A stretch of 32,204 nt of DNA from an uncultured Treponema sp. (lineage in GTDB: Bacteria > Spirochaetota > Spirochaetia > Treponematales > Treponemataceae), in the NCBI GenBank assembly GCA_937885475.1, contig CAKZZR010000252.1, forward strand, positions 1 through 32,204, given 5' to 3'. Each line of letters opens with the position of its first letter. Within the stretch, counting starts at the first letter, position 1. The translations under genes were made by a program, and so were the position numbers. Shown here piece after piece: positions 15,300 to 23,043 of this stretch. A model generated the notes under the pieces. That model was given only the letters and a program-made list of their open reading frames with translations. It was not told where the DNA came from and did not search any database.

Positions 15300-15363
15300 T
15301 ATAATTATAAACATAAATAGGATATTTGCATATAAATATAAACATTATAAAACATATAAACAT
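15300..15363 (-). promoter_or_regulatory. hipBA promoter region with repeated ATAAACAT
   Basis: On the plus strand ATAAACAT occurs at 15307-15314, 15338-15345 and 15356-15363, with ATAAAACAT at 15347-15355. The last three copies are 9 bp apart, start to start. A TATAAT on the minus strand lies at 15304-15309, overlapping the first copy. The arrangement suits autorepression by HipB. Confidence 0.5.
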
Positions 15364-15395
15364 AAAAAAAAGCGACTTCCTCACAGGAAAGCCGC
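15364..15395 (-). terminator. Intrinsic terminator of htpG
   Basis: Stem GCGACTTCCT (15372-15381) with AGGAAAGCCGC (15385-15395, one bulge), followed on the minus strand by eight Ts (A-run 15364-15371), starting about 20 nt after the htpG stop. Confidence 0.85.
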
Positions 15396-15416
15396 CTTTT
15401 CGTTTCTCGACTATTG

Positions 15417-17390
15417 TTATTTCGACAAAAGATTGTTCAAGCTTTTTACAAATGAAGCAGGTTCCTTAAGCTCAACGCCAGCAATCAGCAAAGCCTGATC
15501 CAAAAGAACTTCAGCTGCATCTGCAATAAATGCCTCGTCGCTCGAATCCTTTACCTTTGCAAGAATCGCGTGGTCGCCGTTTACTTCCAAAATCGGCTTC
15601 ATTTCTGGGCCTGGCTGGCCCATGGCTTTCATCATCTGAACCATCTGCCAGCTTGGGTCGTTTTCGTCCACTACGATACAAGAAGGGTTTTCGCCGCTTA
15701 AGGTTTTGCTCAGGCGCACTTCCTTAACGCGCTCGCCAAGAGCTTTGGTGAGTTTTTCGGTTACAGGCTTGAATTCCTCTTCCTTCTTTTTGGCTTCTTC
15801 TTTGTCTACGCCAAGGTCTTCGTCGCTGCCGCTTCGGTTTACGGCCTTAAGCTCGTAGTCCTTGTATTTTCCGTAGCCGCCGATTACGATTTCGTCGATG
15901 TCGTCGTCAAGAACAAGAACTTCAAATCCCTTGTTTACATAAGCTTTGAGCAATGGGTTTGCCCTCATGTTCTTTTCGTCGCTTCCAGTAATATAGTAGA
16001 TTGCCTTCTGCTCAGGCTTCATTCGCTGAACATAGTCTGCAAAACTTGTGTAGTTGTCGTCGCCTGTTCCGCTTGCATCCGTACTCTTAAAGCGCACGAT
16101 TTCTGCGATTTCGTCGCGGTTTGCGTAGTCACTGTACAAGCCTTCCTTCATCGGGCGGTTAAAGTTCTTTACGAACTTGTTCCACTTTTCGATTGCCTTC
16201 TTGTCGTCGTCGCTTTGCTTGTCGGCTTCAACTTTCTTTGCCTTGTCAGCGGCTTCTCCCATCTTCTTGAATTCGCTGAGCAATTTCTTTACGGAAGCAC
16301 TCTTGATGTTCTCAAGGATGCGGTTCTGCTGAAGGATTTCGCGGCTTACGTTCAATGGCAAATCTTCGCTGTCGATTACACCACGAACAAATCTTAAATA
16401 TGCCGGCAAAAGCTCGCGGTCATCGTCTGTGATGAATACGCGTTTTACATACAACTTTACGCCGCTCTTGTAGTCTGCCTGATACATATCGAACGGAGCA
16501 ACTTGCGGAACATAGAAAAGCGTCGTGTATTCCTGAGTTCCTTCGGCGTGCGTATGAACGTAATGAAGCGGAGCCTGTCCGTCGTGACCGATTGTCTTGT
16601 AAAATTCGTTATAGTCCTCAGCCTTAAGCTCGCTCTTTGATTTTTTCCAGAGGGCGCTGGCACTGTTTACCTGATCAACCTTCTGCTCAGTTGATTTTAC
16701 ATTTCCTTTGTCGTCATAGTCGTTCTTTTCATAGTGAAGGTAGATTGGGAACGCGATGTGGTCTGAATATCTCTTGATGAGCTCTTCAATCTTCCAACGG
16801 CTTGCGTATTCCTTGCTTTCGTCGTTCAAGGTCATTACGATTGCAGAACCGCTCAGCTCGCTCTTATCAAAACCGTATTTTTTTGCCGATTCAGATTCTG
16901 AACTTACTTCGTCCAAATCATAAGAGTTCGTACCGTCTGAGCTCCAATGCCAGATTTTTCCGTCGCCAGCGGCCTTGCGTGTGTAGACGTCGATTTTTTT
17001 TGCTGCCATGAATGCAGAATAAAAACCAACACCAAACTGTCCGATGAGGTTTGAATCCTTTGTTGCCTCGGCAGTCAATTTTGAAAGGAATGCCTTTGTT
17101 CCGCTTCGTGCGATTGTACCAAGGTTATTCTGCAAATCCTCGTCAGTCATACCGATTCCAGAATCCTGAACTACAAGAACGCCTGCCTTGTCATCAAAAG
17201 AAATGTCCAGGCGAGGCTCAAACTTGATGTTCTTGTATGCCTCGTCGCTGACTGTAAGATATTTAAGCTTGTCCAGCGCGTCCGAACCGTTACTTACGAT
17301 TTCGCGCAGGAAAATGTCTTTGTTTGAATACAAAGAATGAATCAAAAGCTGCAAAAGCTGATTTACTTCAGTCTGAAATTCGTGTTTCAT
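15417..17390 (-). CDS. htpG: Hsp90-family chaperone HtpG
   Basis: A 657-residue ATP-dependent cytoplasmic chaperone. The N-terminal GHKL ATPase domain is intact: MKHEFQTEVNQLLQLLIHSL, REIVSNGSDALDKL (Glu30, Asn34), QDSGIGMT (about 76-82), GTIARSGTKAF (about 91-101) and GQFGVGFYSAF (about 117-127). The middle domain has the typical YVKRVFITDDDRELLPAYLR and SREILQQNRIL; the C-terminal dimerisation domain ends in FVKSLNNLLSK. Length is in the family range. A weak AGAGG lies 9 nt upstream of the ATG. I see no CIRCE-type operator in the 86-bp gap before the ANTAR gene. It stands alone, between the ANTAR regulator and a strong terminator. Confidence 0.98.
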   Translation of the reverse strand: MKHEFQTEVNQLLQLLIHSLYSNKDIFLREIVSNGSDALDKLKYLTVSDEAYKNIKFEPRLDISFDDKAGVLVVQDSGIGMTDEDLQNNLGTIARSGTKAFLSKLTAEATKDSNLIGQFGVGFYSAFMAAKKIDVYTRKAAGDGKIWHWSSDGTNSYDLDEVSSESESAKKYGFDKSELSGSAIVMTLNDESKEYASRWKIEELIKRYSDHIAFPIYLHYEKNDYDDKGNVKSTEQKVDQVNSASALWKKSKSELKAEDYNEFYKTIGHDGQAPLHYVHTHAEGTQEYTTLFYVPQVAPFDMYQADYKSGVKLYVKRVFITDDDRELLPAYLRFVRGVIDSEDLPLNVSREILQQNRILENIKSASVKKLLSEFKKMGEAADKAKKVEADKQSDDDKKAIEKWNKFVKNFNRPMKEGLYSDYANRDEIAEIVRFKSTDASGTGDDNYTSFADYVQRMKPEQKAIYYITGSDEKNMRANPLLKAYVNKGFEVLVLDDDIDEIVIGGYGKYKDYELKAVNRSGSDEDLGVDKEEAKKKEEEFKPVTEKLTKALGERVKEVRLSKTLSGENPSCIVVDENDPSWQMVQMMKAMGQPGPEMKPILEVNGDHAILAKVKDSSDEAFIADAAEVLLDQALLIAGVELKEPASFVKSLNNLLSK

Positions 17391-17476
17391 CTAAAATGCC
17401 TCTAAGTTTTAATAATGTCATTCACCTTAAAATATAATAAAATTCACAAGCAATCGGCAAGAAAAATCGTTCCAAT

Positions 17477-18046
17477 CTAGCGTTCGTATGTCTTCAAAAT
17501 TGACTCGGCGGTCTGCACCCGGCTTTGGCGCAGGTTCATCGCTTGCTTTTCTATATATTTGTGCGCCTGCTGCTCGGTCATCTGCAAGTATTGAATCAGA
17601 ATGCACTTGGCGCGGTCAATCAGTCGTATCTCCTCAATTTTTTTCTGAAGCTTCAAATTTTCGTTCTCAAGATAGTGAACGCGCTTTCGGCTTGCAATAA
17701 GCAGCTTTACGGACTGATAAAAAAATTCCGGGCTTACCGGCTTTGGCAGAACGAACACGCCCGCATCCTCAACGTCGGAATTCACGTCATACAATTTTTC
17801 GTTTTCTACTATTAATATGATGCCGGAATCAGTTTGCTCTGCGGCATACAGCGAAAAATCGTCGCCAAATTCGTCTGGAAGCGGCGTGTCTACGATTATC
17901 AGGTCAAACGAATCCGCAATCAAATCGCGCCGGGCTTCGGCACAATTCTGCGTGGTCACAATTCTGCTGAACGACTGAGAATTAAGCAAATCAGAAATTA
18001 TTCCGAGCGTCGTATTTGTATTAGAAACTATCAGAACGGAGTCCAT
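17477..18046 (-). CDS. ANTAR-domain response regulator (probable antiterminator)
   Basis: A 189-residue protein: an N-terminal receiver-like domain (SVLIVSNTNTTLGIISDLLN, FDLIIVDTPLPDEFG with the probable phospho-acceptor Asp in IVDT, and the KP of FVLPKPVSP), a coiled-coil linker (LENENLKLQKKIEE) and a C-terminal ANTAR domain (LIDRAKCILIQYLQMTEQQA, then HKYIEKQAMNLRQSRV). ANTAR proteins bind tandem RNA hairpins and prevent transcription termination, often of nitrogen genes. It follows glutamine synthetase by 21 nt on the same strand, so the two are probably one operon. I prefer the ATG at 18046 (AAGG 7 nt upstream) to a TTG two codons earlier. I could not find the paired hexaloop hairpins it would bind in this window. 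Confidence 0.9.
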   Translation of the reverse strand: MDSVLIVSNTNTTLGIISDLLNSQSFSRIVTTQNCAEARRDLIADSFDLIIVDTPLPDEFGDDFSLYAAEQTDSGIILIVENEKLYDVNSDVEDAGVFVLPKPVSPEFFYQSVKLLIASRKRVHYLENENLKLQKKIEEIRLIDRAKCILIQYLQMTEQQAHKYIEKQAMNLRQSRVQTAESILKTYER

Positions 18047-18067
18047 AGGCAAACCTTGAGCAGCACA

Positions 18068-19327
18068 TTAGAAATTCACGTTAGATTCAACAGATTCAAT
18101 GAACGTCTTGATAGTTATTTCCGGCAGAACGGATTTTACAAAATCGCTTGCTTTGACCAAATCCAGCGCCGCTTCCAGCGAATCAGGCAGTTCCTCAAGC
18201 GTCTTAAGCTGGTTTGCGTCGGCGGAAAAGGTGTTCACCAAAAGCTCTGCGGGGAGCGGATATTTTTTTTCAATTCCCTGCATTCCGGCGGCAATGATAA
18301 GCGCAAGCGCGGCGTAATGGTTGCAGCTTGGGTCAGGAGAACGCAGCTCTATGCGGCTACGGCTTGGCTCCGCGCTGTGCGGAATGCGGATAAGCTGGCT
18401 TCTATTGCCGCGGCTCCAGCCAATGTAGCGCGGCGCCTCATAATGCCCAAAGCGCGCGTAGGAATTCTGCGTAGGATTGAGGAACGCGGTAATCTCGCGG
18501 ATATGCTTTAAAATTCCCGCCAAAAAATATTTTGCTTCATCCTGCATGGAATCAGGGGCAAACAGATTTTTTCCGTCCTTGTAAACAGAAAGATTTATGT
18601 GCAGGCCGTTTCCAGGCTTGTCCTGCATGGGCTTTGGTCTGAAATCCGCATAAAGTCCGTTGCGGTTTGCCACGGTGCGCACAATCGTCTTGAACGTGCC
18701 TAGGTTGTCGGCGGCGCGGACGGGCGTATCGCATTTAAAATCAACCTCGTGCTGACCGGGTCCCGCCTCGTGGTGGCTTACCTCCGGCTGAATGCCCATC
18801 TGCTCAAGCGTAAGGCAGATGTCGCGGCGTACGTTTTCGCCACGGTCAAGCGGAGCAAGCTCGCAGTAGCCGCCGTTGTCGTGCGGAATGTCAGTGGGAT
18901 TTCCCTTTTCATCGGTAAGGAACAAATAGAATTCGCATTCTGTTCCCACATTTATCTGATAGCCCTTTTTGTCAGCCTTAAGGCATTCCTTCTGCAGAAT
19001 GTAGCGCGTGTCGCCCTCAAACGGCGTTCCGTCTGGATAGCGGATATTGCAATAAAAGCGCACGACGCGCCCATGCTGAGGTCGCCACGGAAGAACAGAA
19101 AGAGTGGTTGGGTCTGGCACAAGAAACAAATCGCTCTTGTCCTCGCTTAAAAAGCCCTTTACGGCGCTTGCATCAAACGAAATTCCAGTCTTAAACGCCC
19201 GCTCAAGCTCACTCGGCTGAATTGAAATGCTTCTTATGGAACCAAAAATGTCCGTAAAGAACAGCTTGATGAATTTTACGTCATTTTCTGCCGTGTACTG
19301 CAGGATTTCGCTTTCTGTATATTCCAT
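18068..19327 (-). CDS. glnA: Glutamine synthetase (GlnA family)
   Basis: A 419-residue enzyme that forms glutamine from glutamate, ammonia and ATP. Visible motifs: VKFIKLFFTDIFGSIRSI (beta-grasp start), VGTECEFYLF with Glu130 and Glu132, HHEAGPGQHEVDF (about 185-197), the GNGLHINLS loop (about 239-247), GNRSQLIRIP (about 307-316) and IELRSPDPSCNHYAALAL with the Glu/Arg of the active site (about 326-343). The usual NPTxNSYKRLxPGxEAP is NPTQNSYARFGHYEAP here, so the glutamate loop is somewhat unusual. It is shorter than typical GSI and lacks the adenylylation Tyr segment as far as I can see. Start chosen at ATG 19327 (GGAG 6 nt upstream); a longer frame to 19396 runs into the promoter. An ANTAR regulator follows. 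A GlnA-like ligase for another amine is the alternative. Confidence 0.88.
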   Translation of the reverse strand: MEYTESEILQYTAENDVKFIKLFFTDIFGSIRSISIQPSELERAFKTGISFDASAVKGFLSEDKSDLFLVPDPTTLSVLPWRPQHGRVVRFYCNIRYPDGTPFEGDTRYILQKECLKADKKGYQINVGTECEFYLFLTDEKGNPTDIPHDNGGYCELAPLDRGENVRRDICLTLEQMGIQPEVSHHEAGPGQHEVDFKCDTPVRAADNLGTFKTIVRTVANRNGLYADFRPKPMQDKPGNGLHINLSVYKDGKNLFAPDSMQDEAKYFLAGILKHIREITAFLNPTQNSYARFGHYEAPRYIGWSRGNRSQLIRIPHSAEPSRSRIELRSPDPSCNHYAALALIIAAGMQGIEKKYPLPAELLVNTFSADANQLKTLEELPDSLEAALDLVKASDFVKSVLPEITIKTFIESVESNVNF

Positions 19328-19415
19328 GTGATTCTCCAAACCTTCCGCATACTCAGAATTATCAATTATATTATAGTATCTTTTTGAAATTGTCATTATA
19401 TGCTAAAATCGTAGC
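19328..19415. promoter_or_regulatory. Divergent promoter region between glnA and the solute-binding-like gene
   Basis: An 88-bp AT-rich gap. For glnA, TATAAT-type boxes lie near 19368-19380 on the minus strand. For the plus-strand gene, an extended -10 TGCTAAAAT (19401-19409) ends 6 nt before the ATG at 19416. The leader of glnA is too short to hold the tandem hairpins expected for ANTAR control. Confidence 0.5.
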
Positions 19416-20657
19416 ATGGAAAAACGACCGTCTTTAAAATCTGTTGTAATAATCATCTCTCTTGCAATCGTGGCAATTATCGTCCTTGCCTTTGTAGCCC
19501 TTGCCATCGCAAGCAAAAAGCCGGTTGCCGCATTCTACGGAATTTCAGAGGCAAACCAAAAAAACATCGTGTCCGTGCTTCAGACCACGTACACGCGCAG
19601 GAACAAAAAATCACTTCCGTACGAAATTATCACGCTGAACAGCGAGGTTTCGCTAAAAAAAGCACTCAAGGAATCAAAAAAGCCGGATTTGCTGTTCATC
19701 TATGGTGGAATGAATGCCGACTACGCAACGCTGCAGGTGGCAAAAAAGCACGGCGGATTTGCAAAGGACATTCTGCAAGGAATGACAACGTCTGTACGCA
19801 TGGCGGCACCTGTTTCCGGCGGAAAAATTACGGCGGTCCCGCTGCTTATTGACCATTACGAAATTGACGTGAACCGCGCCAAATTTGATTCCGCCAGCAT
19901 TTCCGAAATCAACTTGTTGAGCGACCTTGAGGAATTCGCGCGGCTTACGCAAGCTTCAACCATGGCACCAATGGTTTTTGCCGCAGGCGACGACGTTATG
20001 CTCATCAATGCGTTTGCCGCACTTACAGAGGCAGTTTCTGGGCGTGGCGCAGTTGATTCCGTTGCAGAAAAGGTGCGTCTGTCAATCGCCAGCGGAAAAT
20101 CCTCGCAGACGGCATTTTACAACATTCTGCTGGACGTAACGGCAAACGGTGGCGAATGGTACGAAAGCACCCAGCTCTTTAAAAAATGGATACAGATGAA
20201 CCTTCTGCCAAGAAATATTTTTCAGATGAAATTAAAGGATGTGCGCGCTTTTATGGAAAGCGACCTTACCGCCGTTTCCATGCTGACGCTTTCTGAGCAT
20301 CGCGCAACGCCGCGCAATACTGTCTCAAAATATTCGTCAAGCTTTATTCCGGGAACCACGACGGACGGAAACCGCAATTTTACGGCGCCAATCATATATG
20401 CAATTCCATTAAAGAAGGGAAAGATTCCCGCCGCGTCTGTTGCGCTGCTCGCAAACTCATTGCAGACCTCGCTTAGCAACGCAACGGGACTTGCGCCTGT
20501 GCAGGCTAACTGCGGCGTGCCGGACATTCAAAGTGATGACGTCCGCTATTGGGTGGCAGCTTCCGGCGTGCCGATGGTGCCATTCAGCGAGGCAGCATTT
20601 ACCAACAAGCCCAACCGCACCTCGTTTGCCGAAGCCCTGCGGAGCATTTTGCGCTAG
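19416..20657 (+). CDS. Membrane-anchored extracellular solute-binding-like protein
   Basis: A 413-residue protein with an N-terminal membrane anchor (VVIIISLAIVAIIVLAFVAL, residues about 10-29) lacking a lipobox Cys, followed by a periplasmic domain of the ABC-transporter binding-protein type: PDLLFIYGGMNADYATL, ITAVPLLIDHYEIDVNR, LNLLSDLEEF-like and WIQMNLLPRNIF segments. Key parts of the sugar-binding family are loose, so the ligand is unknown, and no permease or ATPase gene is adjacent. TAAAAT ends exactly 6 nt before the ATG and no ribosome site is visible, so the mRNA may be leaderless. The gene is divergent from glnA. It may be a sensor or an orphan binding protein rather than part of an uptake system. 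Confidence 0.7.
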   Translation: MEKRPSLKSVVIIISLAIVAIIVLAFVALAIASKKPVAAFYGISEANQKNIVSVLQTTYTRRNKKSLPYEIITLNSEVSLKKALKESKKPDLLFIYGGMNADYATLQVAKKHGGFAKDILQGMTTSVRMAAPVSGGKITAVPLLIDHYEIDVNRAKFDSASISEINLLSDLEEFARLTQASTMAPMVFAAGDDVMLINAFAALTEAVSGRGAVDSVAEKVRLSIASGKSSQTAFYNILLDVTANGGEWYESTQLFKKWIQMNLLPRNIFQMKLKDVRAFMESDLTAVSMLTLSEHRATPRNTVSKYSSSFIPGTTTDGNRNFTAPIIYAIPLKKGKIPAASVALLANSLQTSLSNATGLAPVQANCGVPDIQSDDVRYWVAASGVPMVPFSEAAFTNKPNRTSFAEALRSILR

Positions 20658-20695
20658 CAAAAGCGTGTACACATGCGCCTGGCGTTTGGTTGCAT

Positions 20696-20725
20696 GCGCT
20701 TGGCGACCTGCGCGCCGCCAAGCGC
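20696..20725. terminator. GC-rich hairpin between convergent genes
   Basis: A perfect 10-bp stem GCGCTTGGCG (20696-20705) / CGCCAAGCGC (20716-20725) between the ends of the solute-binding-like gene and ribH. T-tracts are lacking, so it would act as a weak or bidirectional terminator or a 3'-end stabiliser. Confidence 0.5.
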
Positions 20726-20770
20726 CGCATACGCCCGCCCCGCAAGATTGGCAAGACCGGCAAAAAAGCC

Positions 20771-21244
20771 TTACAACTGCTTCATCAAGTTTACCATCTC
20801 AATTGCGCCAAGTGCGCAGTCGTAGCCCTTGTTTCCGGCCTTGCTTCCGGCGCGCTCAATGGCCTGCTCTATGTTTTCTGTGGTGATTACGCCGAACATT
20901 ACCGGAACGCCGTTCTTCATTCCTGCCTGCGCAATACCCTTAGAAACCTCCGCACATACGTAGTCGTAATGCGTGGTTGAGCCGCGAATTACCGCGCCAA
21001 CGGCAATAACGGCATCGTACTTTCCGCTGGCAGCCATCTTGTCAGCAATCACCGGAATTTCAAATGCACCCGGCACCCACACAGCGGTTATATTTTTTTC
21101 TTCAACGCCGTGGCGAACCAAACCGTCAACAGCGCCGCCAAGCAGCTTGTTCACGATAATTTCATTAAAGCGCGAAGCAATGATTCCAACCTTCATGCCG
21201 GCTGGAGCAACAAGTTTTCCTTCCAAAAGATTAATAGTGTTCAT
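20771..21244 (-). CDS. ribH: 6,7-dimethyl-8-ribityllumazine synthase
   Basis: A 157-residue enzyme that condenses 3,4-dihydroxybutanone 4-phosphate with the ribityl-uracil to give lumazine, the penultimate step of riboflavin synthesis. Motifs: SRFNE (24-28), VPGAFEIP (57-64), GAVIRGSTTHYDYV with the catalytic His92 (83-96), PVMFGVITTEN and the end GNKGYDCALGAIEMVNLMKQL-type helix. The start is set at the second ATG (21244), because AAAGGA touches the first one. It is divergent from the FMN-switch/ribBA unit; no switch precedes ribH itself, but an extended -10-like TGCTATAAA lies just upstream. Confidence 0.96.
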   Translation of the reverse strand: MNTINLLEGKLVAPAGMKVGIIASRFNEIIVNKLLGGAVDGLVRHGVEEKNITAVWVPGAFEIPVIADKMAASGKYDAVIAVGAVIRGSTTHYDYVCAEVSKGIAQAGMKNGVPVMFGVITTENIEQAIERAGSKAGNKGYDCALGAIEMVNLMKQL

Positions 21245-21333
21245 ATACATTCCTTTGTTCCTTTATAGCACAATCAAAAAAAAATTGCTACGGAATGGCA
21301 AGTTTTGCAACGTCAGGGCAACGCATATACGCA

Positions 21334-21362
21334 TTGCACAAAACAACAGATTTTGTTATCAT
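21334..21362 (+). promoter_or_regulatory. Promoter of the FMN riboswitch and ribBA
   Basis: TTGCAC (21334-21339), 17-bp spacer, TATCAT (21357-21362). Transcription would start about 21369, exactly at the beginning of the FMN aptamer. Confidence 0.7.
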
Positions 21363-21369
21363 AAACTAA

Positions 21370-21491
21370 CTTCAGGGCGGGGCGAAATTCCCCACCGGCT
21401 GTAAGCGGAAAAAGTTCCGTAAGCCAGCGCGTGCGTATGCACATGATGCGGTGTAATTCCGCAGCCGACGGTATAGTCCGGATGAAAGAAG
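21370..21491 (+). ncRNA. FMN riboswitch (RFN element)
   Basis: The conserved RFN segments are all visible in order: cttcagggcggggcgaaatt followed by ccccaccggc; the variable arm near 21430-21445; gcggtgtaattccgc; and gccgacggtatagtccggat, closed by gaag. The closing stem CTTC (21370-21373) / GAAG (21488-21491) is intact. When FMN binds, such elements favour a downstream terminator; here one stands at 21577-21603 before ribBA. Short open frames on the opposite strand are shadows of this RNA. Confidence 0.96.
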
Positions 21492-21576
21492 TAATGCGCG
21501 GCAAAAATCCAAGCGAATGCAATGGCTTTTCGTGATGGGTTGAAAGCCCCACCAAAACCTTTTTTCGGCACAAGCG

Positions 21577-21603
21577 CTCCCTGAAAATTGCGGGGAGTTT
21601 TTT
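21577..21603 (+). terminator. Riboswitch-controlled terminator before ribBA
   Basis: Stem CTCCC (21577-21581) / GGGAG (21593-21597) followed by six Ts (21598-21603), 30 nt before the ribBA start and 86 nt after the aptamer: the expected expression platform. Confidence 0.85.
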
Positions 21604-21633
21604 ATTTTAACGAAGTTCAATTGAGGTTCAATT

Positions 21634-22845
21634 ATGGCAAATTACACATACAACACAATTGAGGAGGCTTTGGAAGACCTTAAGGCCGGAAAAATAATTC
21701 TTGTAAGCGACGATGAAGACAGGGAAAACGAGGGCGATATGATTTGCGCGGCTCAGTTTGCCACTCAGGAGAATGTGAACATTATGGCAACCTTTGCAAA
21801 AGGCTTGATTTGCACGCCGATGAGCGCGCAACTTGCCCGAAAGCTTGATTTGTACCCGATGGTTGCAGAGAACACCGACAACCACGAGACGGCGTTCACC
21901 GTTTCGATTGACCACATCTCAACCACAACGGGAATAAGCGCGGCGGAACGGTCGATTACGGCTCTAAAGTGCATTGACCCAGAAAGCAGGCCTACCGACT
22001 TCAGACGGCCGGGACACATGTTCCCTCTAATTGCAAAAAAAGGCGGCGTTCTTGTGCGGAACGGACACACGGAAGCCACGGTGGATTTGTGCCGCCTTGC
22101 AGGACTTGCTGAATGCGGACTTTGCTGCGAAATTATGGCGGAGGACGGAACCATGATGCGCACTGCTCAGCTTTGGGAAGTCGCAAAAAAGTTCGGCTTT
22201 AAGTTCATAACTATCAAGGCGTTGCAGGACTACATACGCGTCCACGAAAGCCACGTCGTGCAGGAAGCAAAGGCAAAGCTCCCTACGGAATACGGCGACT
22301 TTGACATCTACGGCTACGTGAACGACCTTACCGGCGAGCATCACGTTGCCCTTGTGCGCGGAGAAATCGGCGACGGCGAGAACGTCCTGTGCCGCGTTCA
22401 TTCTGAATGTCTTACGGGCGACGTTTTTGGAAGCCAGCGGTGCGACTGCGGGCCTCAACTTCATGCGGCAATGGAACGCGTTGCAGAAGAAGGTCGCGGC
22501 GTAATCCTTTATATGCGTCAGGAAGGCCGCGGAATCGGGCTTATAAACAAGCTCAAGGCATACACATTGCAGGAACAGGGCTTGGACACCGTGGAAGCAA
22601 ACGTAAAGCTTGGCTTTAAGCCCGACCTTCGCGAATACTGGATTGGTGCGCAAATCCTACGCGACCTTGGCTGCAAGTCGCTCCGCCTTTTGACCAACAA
22701 CCCTGAGAAGGTGTACGGTCTTGACGGCTTTGGTCTCAAGGTTTTAAAGCGAGAGCCGATTGAGATTGCCGCACAGGACTACGACAGGTTCTATTTGAAA
22801 ACAAAAAGGGATAAGATGGGGCATATTTTTACAGAAAAGCTATAA
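21634..22845 (+). CDS. ribBA: Bifunctional 3,4-dihydroxy-2-butanone 4-phosphate synthase / GTP cyclohydrolase II
   Basis: A 403-residue fusion that supplies both precursors of riboflavin. The RibB part (about 1-205) has DDEDRENEGD (26-35), RPGHMFPLIAKKGGVLVRNG and HTEATVDLCRLAGL. The RibA part (about 206-403) has RVHSECLTGDVFGSQRCDCG with the three zinc cysteines, ILYMRQEGRGIGLINKLKAY and LLTNNPEKVYGLDGFGL. Both active sites look complete. TGAGG lies 7 nt before the ATG. The gene is controlled by the FMN switch. Its last 28 bases and the following 44 bp are repeated 110 bp downstream. Confidence 0.97.
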   Translation: MANYTYNTIEEALEDLKAGKIILVSDDEDRENEGDMICAAQFATQENVNIMATFAKGLICTPMSAQLARKLDLYPMVAENTDNHETAFTVSIDHISTTTGISAAERSITALKCIDPESRPTDFRRPGHMFPLIAKKGGVLVRNGHTEATVDLCRLAGLAECGLCCEIMAEDGTMMRTAQLWEVAKKFGFKFITIKALQDYIRVHESHVVQEAKAKLPTEYGDFDIYGYVNDLTGEHHVALVRGEIGDGENVLCRVHSECLTGDVFGSQRCDCGPQLHAAMERVAEEGRGVILYMRQEGRGIGLINKLKAYTLQEQGLDTVEANVKLGFKPDLREYWIGAQILRDLGCKSLRLLTNNPEKVYGLDGFGLKVLKREPIEIAAQDYDRFYLKTKRDKMGHIFTEKL

Positions 22846-22889
22846 GGTAAACTTTCTGCACGAAAGTTTCCTCATCTATCACCGTGGTT
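22818..22889 (+). repeat. 72-bp direct repeat, copy 1 (includes the end of ribBA)
   Basis: Matches 22928-22999 with four substitutions and no gaps, at an offset of exactly 110 bp. It covers the last ribBA codons (GHIFTEKL and stop) and a hairpin AAACTTTC-tgcac-GAAAGTTT after the stop. The hairpin is kept in both copies. Confidence 0.9.
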
Positions 22890-22917
22890 AATTCCTGCGC
22901 ACTGCTCGGAATTAACC
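22886..22917. repeat. Perfect 10-bp inverted repeat between the two direct repeats
   Basis: GGTTAATTCC (22886-22895) and GGAATTAACC (22908-22917) with a 12-nt loop. It lies in the part of the duplication not shared by the second copy. Confidence 0.8.
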
Positions 22918-22927
22918 TACTTGCTCA

Positions 22928-22999
22928 GGGGCATATTTTTACAGAAAAACTATAAGGTAAACTTTCTGTACGAAAGTTTCCTCATCTATCAGCGTGGTC
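22928..22999 (+). repeat. 72-bp direct repeat, copy 2 (non-coding copy of the ribBA end)
   Basis: A second copy of the ribBA 3' end, keeping the frame for HIFTEKL and stop and the hairpin AAACTTTC-tgtac-GAAAGTTT, whose loop has one change. It is followed by a 'ggtcatttcgacaagctc' type intergenic repeat up to the EAL gene. Confidence 0.9.
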
Positions 23000-23043
23000 A
23001 TTTCGACAAGCTCCATGACAGTATGCACCGAACTGCTGCTCGG

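Noticed and set aside
14970..15314. HipB start seven codons upstream (MFIIIDV)
   Set aside because: Those codons overlap a TATAAT and a direct repeat; MGKNAVV fits the family better.
20658..20770. Extra gene in the GC-rich gap before ribH
   Set aside because: The frames that cross it have no start signals and run through a hairpin between convergent genes.
21313..21620. Overlapping minus-strand open frames of 70-86 residues
   Set aside because: They are antisense to the FMN riboswitch and its terminator, whose conserved structure explains the sequence.
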